A stretch of DNA of 64,000 nucleotides from contig JAJSPD010000029.1 of NCBI GenBank assembly GCA_021307315.1, forward strand, positions 545,326 to 609,325, read 5' to 3'. The notes under the pieces are model-generated. The model was not told where the DNA came from and searched no databases. It saw only the letters and a list, made by a program, of their open reading frames with translations. Every line of letters begins with the position of its first letter. Positions within the stretch are counted from its first letter, which is position 1. Source of the stretch: Bisporella sp. PMI_857 (Eukaryota > Ascomycota > Leotiomycetes > Helotiales > Helotiaceae). Below are positions 1-10,416 of the stretch, in pieces. Made by a program: the position numbers and the translations under genes.

Positions 1-770
1 GGAAGGCTTGCATGAGCAGGAAGGCCTACGCTAGGTTTGGGGGGAAGGGAACTCTTGGTAGAGATGGTAGATGTGGGAGTGATAGCGGATGAAGGGGTCT
101 CAATCTTCTCAGCATTGGCAGTGATGTTGTCCAGCAGCGCTTGAATGTCTACTTCCCCATTTGCAATTTGCTCATAGGTATGAAGGCGTGGTTGAGCAGT
201 TTCACCCTGAACCTGGTGAGAGGCATCCTGTAACTGTTGCGATGGAGAATTAGAGCTTGCCGGTTGTTGAGGCGAGTGGGTGGACCGGGTCGCCTCGACA
301 TCGACATGATCGTCCCGTGATATATGGGAATTTGGTGGCAGAGCAATCGGATCTTGACCAACATTGAACTGTGATCCAACAGCTATACTCCGTTGGTCTT
401 CAGCATCGGAGTCGGCGGCCATGTCATAATCATCCTCGCTGACCGAACTTGTCTCGACTGTTTCCTTATTGCCCTGCGCTTCAAATGTATTTTTGGACTC
501 AGGCTGCTCCTTGTACGCATCCGAGAAGCTCGAGTCGGAAATAGATGCAGCATCATCATCATCAGGATTTGCTGATGGCAGAGTAGGAGGAATCTGGTTG
601 GAAGAGGTAGCTACGTCTGGGTGGTGGGATTCCATATGCGTCGAGGTCATATTGAAGACTGGATCGATCTGGTTGCGAAGAACCGGAATGGTTGAGGGCT
701 TCGCGGAGTACTGGGGAAGGGGGGATAGAGGAGATAATGTCTTTGTGTGGTACTCAGGGGCTTCAGACAT
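1..770 (-). CDS. Acidic Ser/Pro-rich protein, N-terminal part (runs off window)
   Basis: An uninterrupted frame of 256 codons starts at the ATG on positions 768-770 and is still open at the window edge, so only the N-terminal part is present. The protein begins MSEAPEYHTK and is rich in Ser, Pro, Asp and Gln, with an acidic stretch (DDDD near residue 70, later SEDDYDM). A short ordered-looking segment near residues 205-225 (GEVDIQALLDNI) is followed by a proline-rich stretch (SLPPKPS). No catalytic domain lies in this part. Disordered N-termini of this kind precede RRM domains in fungal Nab3-type RNA-binding proteins, and the QALLDNI segment reminds me of those, but that is a weak guess. It is divergently arranged with the release-factor-like gene at 1669. 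Confidence 0.72.
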   Translation of the reverse strand, partial: MSEAPEYHTKTLSPLSPLPQYSAKPSTIPVLRNQIDPVFNMTSTHMESHHPDVATSSNQIPPTLPSANPDDDDAASISDSSFSDAYKEQPESKNTFEAQGNKETVETSSVSEDDYDMAADSDAEDQRSIAVGSQFNVGQDPIALPPNSHISRDDHVDVEATRSTHSPQQPASSNSPSQQLQDASHQVQGETAQPRLHTYEQIANGEVDIQALLDNITANAEKIETPSSAITPTSTISTKSSLPPKPSVGLPAHASL

Positions 771-1668
771 GATTGCCAGAAGCTCTGGTTAGAGGAGAAT
801 GAGAGGATGGAAGGGTTATTTCTGGATCTGGATCTGGATCTGGATCTGGTTGTGGATGGCAATACAACCGATGGGAGGCTGTCAGGCAAGGAGAGGCGTG
901 CAAGAAGCACAGTGGGTGGATGAAGGGCACAAGCACTGGCAAGACTTCAAAGCAGCAAACTCGAACTGAGAAGTGAAAGAGTCGAGGCTACTGGTCCGTA
1001 ATATTTGTGCGCTCTGCTGTTCTAGATCGAAAATATCCTTGTCGATAACGGGAATAGGCACAGCAGGCAACGAGGGTTATGAAGTACGGTGCATTGCGAT
1101 GCTGTGTGATTTCGAGGATAGTCCTCCCAGAAGGTTTGAGGTTGGCGTTGTGGTGGTTTAGTGGGAGGTGGAGAGGATGCAGAAAATGCGAAATGGCGGG
1201 ACCAACCGTTTTCAGTTCGGTCTAAAAAATTTCAAAGCGTTTGCGCTTAACTGGTTTTGAGCTTAGCGCCCAGTCTCTTGGCAACCTGCAGGATGAATGG
1301 ATCGGGGTGAGGCTGAGATCACGTGTCGTCACTGGTTTGGAAAAGGTCAAATATTTAAATATCAGATCTGATCCGCCTTGAATCATGCTGCTGGATAATA
1401 ATATACCCTTTCGAAGTAACTGTCTTCTCTTCTCACTAATGACGAGAATGATTCTTCCCTCTCAACGGCCTTAATTTGATGTTACACAGACTCTTCTCCC
1501 CCAACCCAGGCTTGAACTCCCAGGCTTTAGACTTGTTTAGATCACCAAGAAGAAAGAAGAAACTGTTTGTTTTCTGAATCTCTCTCCTTAGAACTCTCTC
1601 GCCATCTTGACCCTAGGATCACCTTTTGTAAACCCTTAAGGGACACCCATCTTCCGCCAAGCCCAACC
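771..1668. promoter_or_regulatory. Divergent intergenic region
   Basis: This roughly 900 bp spacer separates two divergently transcribed starts (770 on the minus strand, 1669 on the plus strand) and must carry both promoters. It holds the GGATCT microsatellite and pyrimidine-rich stretches (about 1420-1600) of the kind often found upstream of fungal start codons. I see no convincing ORF in it; the short ones at 882-1161 lack coding character. Confidence 0.5.
821..848. repeat. GGATCT hexamer microsatellite
   Basis: About four and a half tandem copies of TCTGGA/GGATCT lie about 50 bp upstream of the ATG of the 1-770 gene, so probably in its promoter or 5' leader. Confidence 0.85.
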
Positions 1669-2744
1669 ATGTATCAATCTGCAGTCTTACGATCTCTATA
1701 TGTCAAGACTTTCGCCAATCGTATCATCTCAACCCCAGCTCCCAGATCATATTCATCTAAGCTGGTAAAGAATGATGCAGACCTAGACGCTGCTCGTGAG
1801 TGGTTTTCCAAGTTTAACCGCAATACGATTCCTGAATCAATCTCCACAACAACATATTCGCACTCCAGTGGTGCAGGCGGCCAGAAAGTAAATAAGTATG
1901 CAAATATTAGAACTTGCCCTCCAAATCCTGGTGACCCACAGCTAACAATTCACAAAGAACAAGTTCCAAGGCAAATACAACCTGGCCTCTGAACCTACTC
2001 CAACATCACGTGCCCAAGGCTCTCATGGTCGCTTTACGAGGAAGTCGTCGTTATGTTATGTCCTCTGATTCCATTCAGATTCAATGCGACTCGCATCGCA
2101 GCAGAACAGACAATAAAACCGAGACACATCGTAGGCTCTGGGAAGAAATCAAAATCTTATACGAGAAGAACGTCCCCGGTGTAACTTCGCCCGAGAAGAA
2201 GGCACAAATAGCAGCGATGTGAGTTATTAAGTTTCTTATGGTAATATCGGCGCATACTACAGACTCTTCTCCATTACACCGTTTACGCACTGCGACGGTG
2301 ATTATTGAAGCCAACCCTAGCGCTGCTCGTCTTGCTATCAGGAAACGAATTCGTGTTCATGAATATGCGACGTTGAAGTTTATAACCTGCATTTCAGATG
2401 TAGAAATTACCCTACGAAGGCGCAAGTCTGCGAAAATGGCAAGAAAGAAAGTTCCAACTTGTATCGCAAAATCCTCAAAGCCAAGAAAGAAATGATGAAG
2501 GGGAAATCGTTTGCGGAGAAGCAGGAAGAAGCGAAGCGGCGAAAGGCTGAGCAGTATATATATTTGCTTGTTCTCATCGACCTTGATCATGTTTTAATTT
2601 GGTCTTGAAATCATACTTGACGAACACAGGATTCTAAATTTCTGGGTTTACAGGGCGAAGGCAGATAATAACCGAAGACTAGAGTTAAAGAAGAAACACA
2701 GTGATAAGAAAAAGGCTAGAGGTGGCCCAAGTCGATTTGACTAG
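1669..2744 (+). CDS. Mitochondrial release-factor-like peptidyl-tRNA hydrolase (ICT1/Pth4 type)
   Basis: The family rescues stalled mitochondrial ribosomes by hydrolysing peptidyl-tRNA. The GGQ catalytic motif is at residues 70-72 (SSGAGGQKVNK), followed by the family's TSSKANTTWPL stretch and a Lys/Arg-rich tail ending HSDKKKARGG. Exons are 1669-1895, 1958-2218 and 2654-2744, giving 192 residues. Intron 1 (1896-1957) has GTATGC, a CTAAC branch site and an AAG acceptor. The second intron (2219-2653) has GTGAGT and TTACAG and is unusually long. I chose the ATG at 1669 because the N-terminus it gives (MYQSAVLRSLYVKTFANR) resembles a mitochondrial targeting peptide; the upstream in-frame ATG at 1567 would lengthen it. 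A 156-nt frame-preserving cassette exon inside intron 2 would give a 244-residue form. Confidence 0.85.
2398..2553 (+). other. Possible cassette exon in the release-factor gene
   Basis: Inside the 435-nt intron, a TTTCAG acceptor precedes 156 nt with no stop, followed by a GTATAT donor. It enters and leaves in the same phase as the flanking exons, so it can be included or skipped without breaking the frame. The encoded insert has two Cys residues and a Lys/Glu-rich helical stretch (KILKAKKEMMKGK, KQEEAKRRKAEQ). The exon-skipping form matches the family better, so inclusion may be a minor isoform or chance. Confidence 0.4.
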
Positions 2745-3005
2745 CTGAGATTTCCCCGCGGCCAGTTAACATGACACAAATTTAGAAGTGGGATCTGTTT
2801 CTTTTTGGTCGAGAAGTCAGACATGCGGCGGGATCTAGAGACGGTCAGGAAGAGTCATAAAGTCGTATTCCAGTTCTCTAGGTTTTTGGCCATTTTAGCC
2901 GAATTTTAGTAAAACATCAAACTTTGGTGAACGACTCACCTAAAATAAATGTACAATATCAATAACGTCGCAATTGCTTTCAATTCTCGTGATTTTTGTA
3001 AATAT

Positions 3006-3101
3006 CTCGATTCTCTCGATTTTCTCGATTCTTTCGATTCTCTCGATTCTCTCGATTCTCTTGATCTTTTTGATTCTCTCGATTTTTTCGATTCTTTCGA
3101 T
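3006..3101. repeat. 9-bp minisatellite (CTCGATTCT)
   Basis: About eleven tandem 9-bp units related to CTCGATTCT lie just inside the left end of the transposon. Read on the plus strand they give Leu-Asp-Ser/Phe triplets, but no credible protein contains them. Confidence 0.88.
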
Positions 3102-5304
3102 ATGCCTATTCCACGCTCTCGTTGTCAGCTGGTTCCTACTAAAAAGATGCTGGAAAGTTCTATTCCTATTAGCGCTGGCGCTAGCAGGAATATAGGAGAA
3201 AGCAGGCTAAACGGCCGTATAATAAAAAAAGGGACGAAACTGTAGCTATAGCCAAACTTGCAGCCAAAAAGCTAAAGATTACTGTAGGCAAAGCTGCTGC
3301 AATAGCGCTGAGTGTAGGATCTGATTTAGTTGCAATACTACTACTAATATCACTTATTTCGTTAGTATAGCGCTCGATTCCATTTTTTCCGAATTCTTTA
3401 TTTGTATCTGAAAAGCCTGTCGACAACTTTACTGTAATCGAAAATAACAAAACAGAAAAGCTTTAGTTACAACAGAAAAAAAAGCTTGCTAAAACGCTGT
3501 CGTTTATTTGCATTATTTACTTCAAATTAACGCTGAATAGCGATTCGATTTTCAGCAAAATGCGCTTAATCGACTTTTTTGCAAATAATTATATTAAGTA
3601 GTATACATAAATAAAGCTCAAAAACGAAAAACTAAGTAAATTACTTTACAACGAAAAAAATCGACCTGTAAAAACAATTAAAAAAAAGCAGTTTTTTAAC
3701 TGCTAAATTTAGCTTTTATAAAAGCGAATCTAAAAAAAAAATCAGCTTCAGCAAAAACTATGAAAAATAAAAACATACTTTTTATTACTTAAGCCGTTTA
3801 AGCCGTAAAGCTAATTTTTTACTGCCACTTCTTTACAAGTAATAATACCGTTTACACACTTGTAAAACTTAATAAAAAAGCTCGCGCAAAAAAAGTTCCT
3901 GATTTTTCGAAGCGCTTTGTTTCTTTTAAAAGTAATAACAGTAATCACGATTCTTTTAAGCCGATTCGACTTACGATTTCTAAGCTTCGAACTTTAGCTT
4001 CAACACAAATAATATTTACTTACTTTACTACCGCAAAATTAATACAAAAAAAAACGTTTCGAGAAAAGCAACGTGCTGCGCGAAAAAAAAAAAAAAACGT
4101 ACTTTTTAATCGATATAAGTTTTATAAGTTTTTTTGCAAACAATAACGTTGTACAAAACTAAATTGCAACAATTATAAAAAAAGCTCTAAAATGTGTTAT
4201 ACGTATTAAAAGCTTAAAATAATAATCTTTATTTTTCTTTTAACGATTCTTAACTTATAGTATAAGTAAAAAAAATTCGTAATAAAAAGTCAAATACAAC
4301 AAATCGAACGCTTTTATTTTATATAAGTGCAAAAGCTTTTCACAAAGCTAATAACAATCGAAAAAAAAGCTTCAAATGCCGAAAAGCAAGCTAGCCGCTA
4401 AAATTAATATTGCTATTGCAAATCAGAATAAATATAGTCGAATTGTACAGCTGTTGTTACTTAATTTTTAATTTTCGATTTTATTTTATTACAGTAGCTA
4501 TTCTTTTTACAAAAAGCTTAAATTGCTTTTGTTTCGACTTTTTTATTTTCTTTTTTATTTTACTTCGCGATTACTTTACAATTACTTTCTTTCTATACGT
4601 CGGCTTTTAGCTTTTATTTTAGCTATAAAGTTACTTTTAAGCTTTATTACGAATAACATGTTTATTGCTAATTAAATAAAAAATTCAAAAACTATTTACG
4701 CTTTAAGTTAAAGCAAAAAAGCACAAAAATATAAATAATATTTTACGGAAAATCGCAATACAAAAATTTAGCGTTAATCAGCTCAAAGTTATAAAAAATT
4801 CAAAAGCGATTTTTTTAGATATTTTTTTAAGTATTTTCGAGCATATTTAAAAGCAAATTTTTCTTTTCAAATTATACTATAAACAGCTGTTTAAAAAAAC
4901 AATTAAAAATAAGCAAAACAACAAAAAAAAAGCTCGTATTATTGTAAATCCGTACACTGAACAAAAAAATAAAAATAGTCAGAATTTTTATATAAGCTTT
5001 TTAGAAAAAAATGAATTCGACAAAAAAAAGTTTATAGATTTAGCTTTTATACATTTAATAACACAAAAGCATACTATGCTTTTAAAGCGTAATAAAGTTT
5101 TTAGCCGGTAAAATATAGGTTTTAACTAAAAGTATAAGCGTTTTAATAAGTTTTTTATGTATAATCAGTATATTAATACTGCAATAATATCTTTTAAATG
5201 TTATATTTTGCTTTTAATACTCAAATTTTAGTTGTTATAAATATACAAATCTATAGTTTAAAATAAAACTCGAGTATTTCAATTTATTATATTATTACTT
5301 CAAA

Positions 5305-5427
5305 TTCAATTACTTTACAACTACAATATCGATTAAAGTAATATTGAAGTTTTTTATTGTTTATACTATAATAAAGCATTATTTTCAATATTACTTTAAT
5401 CGATATTGTAATTGTAAAGTAATTGAA
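5305..5427. repeat. 44-bp inverted repeat (hairpin) inside the transposon
   Basis: Arms at 5305-5348 and 5384-5427 are reverse complements with one mismatch over 44 bp, separated by a 35-bp AT-rich loop; pairing resumes outside the arms after a small gap. It may be the paired ends of a nested miniature element, or a foldback structure. Confidence 0.88.
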
Positions 5428-6274
5428 ATTTTGAAATAAAGTGTAAATAATATATTAAAAAAATTACTAAAGCAAAACACTACATATTAACTTTATTGTA
5501 TTTTGAGATTTTACAACTATTTATTAATTTATTTACTAAACTATTACAAGATTATTATTTTTTTATATCCAGATGTTTAAAGTGCTTTTAGCTTTTTTTT
5601 GACTATTTAGTTAAGCTTAATTTTGTTTAATTGCTTATATTAAAAATGCTTTAAAACTAAAATACTTGCTGTAAACTTTTTTATAGTACTTTTAATAAAC
5701 GCTTTTAAGTTATGAAAATATGCTTTAATAAAATTATATCTCGGTGTATAAAAAGCAAAAACCGAAGTAAAACTTTTTTTTTATTGCAAAGTTAATGAAT
5801 TTTAAGTGTATTATAAGTAAAACAATTATCTATAATTAAAATCGATCTAAGCGCCGACTACGCGTTTATTCGAGAAAGTATTAAATACTTAATAAAATCC
5901 TTAAATCTTTCTTTATTAAAAAGCCTTAATACGTTTTACACGCTATAATTTCTTTTATAGTATATACTAGCAAAACAGAGTATTTTTTCGATTTTTTTAA
6001 CCAAGTTTTTTTATAAGCAAATAAATCTCGAAAGCAAACCTGTAAAACGTAATCCGTTTTTAAAATCACTTGCAAATTCATTACAAAATACTAGTTGTTT
6101 TGCTTGCCAGTAGTGTCGCTTTTGCTCTTATTCCTCATGTAAATACAGCTTTTGTTGGCGAGCAATAGCAGCTAATTTTTTGCGTATATAACTTATATTT
6201 TTAAGCAATTTTAACACAAAAGATTAAAATAGCTTAACGTCGAATTGCTTGTAAATTTCGTCGGCGATTTCGTT

Positions 6275-6631
6275 TTAATATAAATCGGCGTTATAAAGTA
6301 ATAGCTCTACAACAAACAGTCTAATTTCTTCTGTAATATAGCTTTTAAAACTTAGCTTTTTTCTAAAATCGTACCCAATAGCGATTTTGATTAATAACCG
6401 CCTTTTGTGATACGTTATAGTATTATAATAGCATTTAAATTGTTCAGCAAGCGTATAAAAGTCGGATGTAAAGTTGATTGTAAGCAAATAATCGATCGCC
6501 GCAGAAGCTCGAGAATCAATATAAGCAAGCATATTTCGTCTAATAAAATCGAAAAAGTCAATTGTAAGCTTTAATTTGAGATATCTGCGAACTAAATTGG
6601 AGTTCAGTTGATGATTTTGTATCTTAATCAA
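6275..6631 (-). pseudogene. Transposase N-terminal fragment
   Basis: A 118-codon frame beginning about 100 bp inside the right terminal repeat. It is the longest surviving piece of the transposase. Its end (FVVELLLYNADLY) reads on past a TAA into the helix-turn-helix-like QNEIADEIYKQF segment, as expected of the second helix-turn-helix of Tc1-type transposases. Codon use is strongly skewed to AT, unlike all host genes in the window. Confidence 0.6.
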
Positions 6632-6732
6632 GTATAGTGGTTATAATATGATGATCATTAAAAGTGTCGATTTTACATGTGTCGATTTCGGCTAAAAATG
6701 GCCAAAACTCAGAGAACCGGAATACGACTTTA

Positions 6733-7210
6733 AGTCTCGGTTGGAGCTACTTCCGAATGTAGAAGTATACGGCAGCCTGGCTGGCCCGGGATGTAGCCAA
6801 GGGAAAACGAGGGAGCGAGTTTTGAAGAAGTGAATATATGATAATGGAACTCTTCACATGGCTCGCTTACTTGTCAGAGGTCATCTTCTGTCTATGTACA
6901 GACTACACGCGGAGAATATCTGATGCATAAAACTATTTTAACTTTGACTTCTTTCCAAGCTTTAAAGGATGCGACAAATACTTAAGAATATAGCCGACTC
7001 ATTTTTGCTATTTCTCCCGTGCAGTGAAATAATCAATCCAATCAGAAGGACGGGAGACGCTAGAATAGCAATAATAGTCAACCTGATTGGGCAATTTTTC
7101 TCATTCTTTTTCGTACACTAACCTTGGCAGAGCGGAATCAATACCATCCTAGCCTAGACTCCGTCCCATATGCATCATTATTGTTATACACAGCTTTTCC
7201 CACCATCTTT
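6733..7210. other. Intergenic, no gene seen
   Basis: Sequence of normal composition between the transposon and the 3' end of COA6. I see no coding frame. The part nearest COA6 is presumably its 3' untranslated region and terminator. Confidence 0.5.
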
Positions 7211-7667
7211 TCACCTCCCTTCTCCCGGCTTGACATATGTTCCCACCGCCCCCTCAGCCTTCAACTTCTCCAGCTGCTGATTCCGCTGATAATCCACAAC
7301 CCTACGCTGTTTAAAATATTTGACCTGTTTTCCATTAGCCTTTAAACCTCGAAACCTAATCCATCTATGCCTCTACCCCTTCCAGTTCCTTCCCTTACCT
7401 CCCACATCTGTCACCGGACCCAAGAAGACTTACCCAGCTACTCGCACAGTTCGCCTCGAACCCCTTACTCTCGGCAGCACATTCCTTCGCCGCCTTGTCT
7501 TTCTCCTTTACGCTGTCTATTATGCCATTCTTCTCCAGACAGTCGAAATATACATCGCGGTGTTCCCAGCACTTTGCGCGCTGCGTCCGATCAGGAGCGA
7601 TGGGTGCGCCATCGGAGGATATCTTGGGTTCCGGCAATTTCTGTTCTGAAGAGCCAAACCAACCCAT
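7211..7667 (-). CDS. COA6: Cytochrome c oxidase assembly factor 6 (COA6-like)
   Basis: COA6 is a small intermembrane-space protein needed for copper delivery to COX2 of respiratory complex IV. This one has 115 residues from two exons (7667-7434 and 7324-7211), joined across a 109-nt intron with GTAAGT and ACAG ends. Cysteines 33, 43, 63 and 74 form the CX9C-CX10C signature, within CWEHRDVYFDC and CAAESKGFEANC. The second exon supplies the family's VKYFKQRRVVDYQ continuation. The N-terminus MGWFG is typical. Its start is about 400 bp from that of SYS1, in divergent orientation. Confidence 0.93.
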
Positions 7668-8063
7668 CTCGAGGTGAGGTAGTGAGATAAAAAAAACTTG
7701 CTTGAAGTATTTGGTTGTTCTGGGGATTGAAAGTCAGATGGGGTGGAGCTTGTGAGGAGGATTAACGCAACATACATTGATATTCAACAATTGCCGGGCC
7801 GTCCCTAGTGAATAGCAAGCAGTCAATCAATTTAAGTTGAACCATGGGACTTTTAGAGATTCGTCCCCCACAAAATTGGAGCTCCCTGAAGCTCTCATGC
7901 GGGCGCAAGGCGGCCGCTTCTCCGTGCGCTAAGCCCCTTTTCGCAGCCACCTCTAATTTCTGGCCTCAAGAGCATCAAAGAAACGAAGGCTACCACTTAT
8001 CACGATGCCTGCACCATAACCTCTGCTCGCATCACCTCCACTCAAACTTGATACCAAACAACT
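7668..8063. promoter_or_regulatory. Divergent promoter of COA6 and SYS1
   Basis: A 396-bp spacer between two opposite start codons must contain both promoters. No ORF with coding character occupies it, and I could not single out a specific factor site. Confidence 0.5.
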
Positions 8064-8788
8064 ATGGCTCGTCGCAGACGGCCCCCTCGACCCGGTGCAC
8101 TGACCGAGCTGCCGCCTCTAAAAATCCTCACCCAGATCCTGATATTGCAAACGATATGGTACGTCGTCGCAACAGGCCTCATCCTCTTCACGGCCCTTGT
8201 AGCTGGGCGGCACTTCTCCCTCGACATGGTGCTTAGCTGGCGGAGCCTGCGCGGAGACACGACTGTCGGGTGGATGCTGGGATTCGTGTGGCTTTTGAAC
8301 TCGGTGGTTGGGTATGGCTTTCCCTTGTCCACCCTTTCTTTTCTACACATAGTTCACTAGTTCCTCTTGAATTGAAGAGAGAGGCTGACACAAAGGAAAA
8401 CAGAGTAATAGCGATCCTCCTTCTGATCCACCGCTCAAAGCTGGTCCTCGACTTCGCCCTAACCCTTCACCTAATCCACCTCCTCGTAACCTCCTTTTAC
8501 TCCCACTCCATCCCTACCAACGCACTTTGGTGGGCCCTTCAGTTTACTTCCGCCGCGCTCATGACCTCCCTTGGCGTCTGGACCTGCCAATGGCGCGAAC
8601 TTCGACCCATCAATTTCGGAGGCTCCTCGACTTCAAATGATGCTTCAAACGCGCAAGTATCAGACGGTGCGCAACAGGACATCGGTGATGAAGAACAGGG
8701 CTTTGGACGAGGAAGGGGAAGAGGCAGGGGACGGGATGGTGCAGGCGAATATGAAATGGTTACGATGAAAGACGCGGAACCATCCTAA
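8064..8788 (+). CDS. SYS1: SYS1 family Golgi membrane protein
   Basis: SYS1 recruits the ARL3/ARFRP1 GTPase to the trans-Golgi and functions in vesicle trafficking. Two exons (8064-8310 and 8406-8788) give 209 residues, with a 95-nt intron (GTATGG, GAG acceptor). The protein begins MARRRRPPR, then LPPLKILTQILILQTIWY, the SYS1 start of TM1. Four hydrophobic segments follow, including AILLLIHRSKLVLDFALT and the LWWALQFTSAALMT block near the end. The C-terminus adds a Ser-rich and Gly-Arg repeat tail, common in fungal members. Confidence 0.92.
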
Positions 8789-10416
8789 GTTATACTGGAT
8801 GGCTCTGTACTCATGGGAATGAATGGCGCATAGACGGCGATTGCATACACTGGCGTTCGGGGTAACTTATTGTAAATCATCGACTTTCTTGAGAAACGGG
8901 ACCTTGGAGATACCCACATGCTTTAGTAATCTCTACTAAAGTGATTCACTTTATCACGCTACCCCATCTCATTTCTAGGTCCTGGTCTATCTTGGTGCAT
9001 CATTCTTAAAAATATGTGCTTTCCATTCTTCTAGCCCTCGGCCAGACCTCAGACGTCCATACCTAACCCAAATATCAGCTCGCCTGCCTCTGCACTCTCC
9101 TTGACACTGTCAAATATTTGCGTTTCGCTCACACAACTCCTCAGAGCCTTGCCTCTATATAGAAACATGCTTTCTCAAGCTGATAGGATGTCAGTCTTGC
9201 TATCATGGGTAAGTGTGAAGATTGCTCTTCCACTAGTACTAATCCACAACAAATTCAGCCTTAAATGCATCGAACATGAATTCGGCAATGCGTTGCTTTC
9301 AAAGCTGGCTAGAATTGGCGGGCTTGTCAAAGTGATAATCCAAAGATCCCTTTCCGCCGAACGTGGTACGATTGCCTCCACTACTAGGACATTTTCTAAC
9401 CCGACGTAATCGACAAAGTCATACGGGATTCAGCCTCGATAACACGCTCTTCCTCCCGAATCGAGATGGCGGCCGAAATGTGAAAGACATAAACGAAGAT
9501 TTCTTCTTGATGATCACCTGGTCATCTCCCGAAACATCTGATACTCGTAGTTCCTCAAATGAAGACGAAGTAACCGAAGAGCGACTAAGTTTTTGTTGGG
9601 CGGGAGTGTAATACTAGTGATTTTTATCCACAAATATATGGTCGGCAGAGCCAAGATAGAAAGCTTTGAAAGTGTACTGTGACTGTCTGCATACCCCAGT
9701 GCTGCCTTCACAATAAAGGATCTGCAAGTGGGAAAGACTGCCAGCCAGGGAATGCCGGCGGCCATTGTTGATACAACTGTAGATTTCGCTGCGTCCTTGA
9801 GCACGATGCCAGAATTCTCTATCTTCCTTTGACGCTGAAGCTGGATTATCTAGTACAGGTCTACTTGAAGGTTCGTCTTCCAACTTCCCGGGTGACAGAT
9901 GATAGTGCAGGCTTCCACTCAATCGTCGTCAACACGGATTTAACCTCTTCATCACCAACTCTCTTGCTAGCTGTATGAAGACTAGGTGCGGCTCTGAGTG
10001 AATGATTGACTACAGATTAAAATTCTGATTGTAAACAGCCTTGGATTGGGAATAATCATGCATTTCGGTACCATTTAAAGATGAATCTCCTTTAGTATTA
10101 TATCATCTTTTCAGGCTCTGACGAGAAACTCTTTTAGTAGTCTTAGAAGAGCTACAGGAGATAGTTAGAGCCGATGTGCTGCCACTGTGTGTTTCCTGAC
10201 ACTAGTAGTGCAAAGACGATCCGCCTCCTTTCAACTTGCTGTCGGACGTATTTGATTCCAGTACTTCATCACCTTCTGAAGCTGTAAATAGCTTTTCTGT
10301 GGGGCCTGCTGCTTGGACCTTGTCTAATATGAAGAATGGTTAAAAGGGTCGAATTGTGTACCCTCTCTTGCTCTGATAACTAATGGGGTAGAGTTACTTG
10401 AATCTTTATACACTGA
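8789..10416. other. Gene-free or decayed stretch
   Basis: No intact gene is visible. On the minus strand near 9614-9922 two overlapping frames look weakly coding (for example IPWLAVFPTCRSFIVKAAL at about 9700-9760) but are interrupted; they may be a fragment of the same broken gene as 10417-11484. I recognise no family. Confidence 0.35.

Larger units (their letters stand above)
2860..6730 (-). mobile_element. Degraded Tc1/mariner-type DNA transposon, RIP-like erosion
   Basis: The element is bounded by imperfect terminal inverted repeats of about 46 bp (2860-2907 and 6683-6730), each beginning AAGTCGTATTCC, and flanked on both sides by TA (2858-2859, 6731-6732), the target duplication of the Tc1/mariner superfamily. 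The 3.87 kb interior is extremely AT-rich. On the minus strand, broken frames from about 6630 down to 5600 carry DDE_3-transposase-like pieces: a helix-turn-helix-like region (IADEIYKQFDV), an LVFCNE block where LVFVDES is expected, an IIDN block, and a late FAFYTPRYNFI block where the YSPDFNPIE motif is expected. Many stops make it inactive. The left half (3100-5300) may hold a second gene or a nested insertion. Confidence 0.85.

Noticed and set aside
3006..3101. CRISPR-like tandem array
   Set aside because: The units are contiguous 9-mers without spacers, so this is a minisatellite in a eukaryotic genome.
3181..3450. 89-codon minus-strand frame in the transposon
   Set aside because: Composition is that of random AT-rich sequence with hydrophobic codons; no transposase motif.
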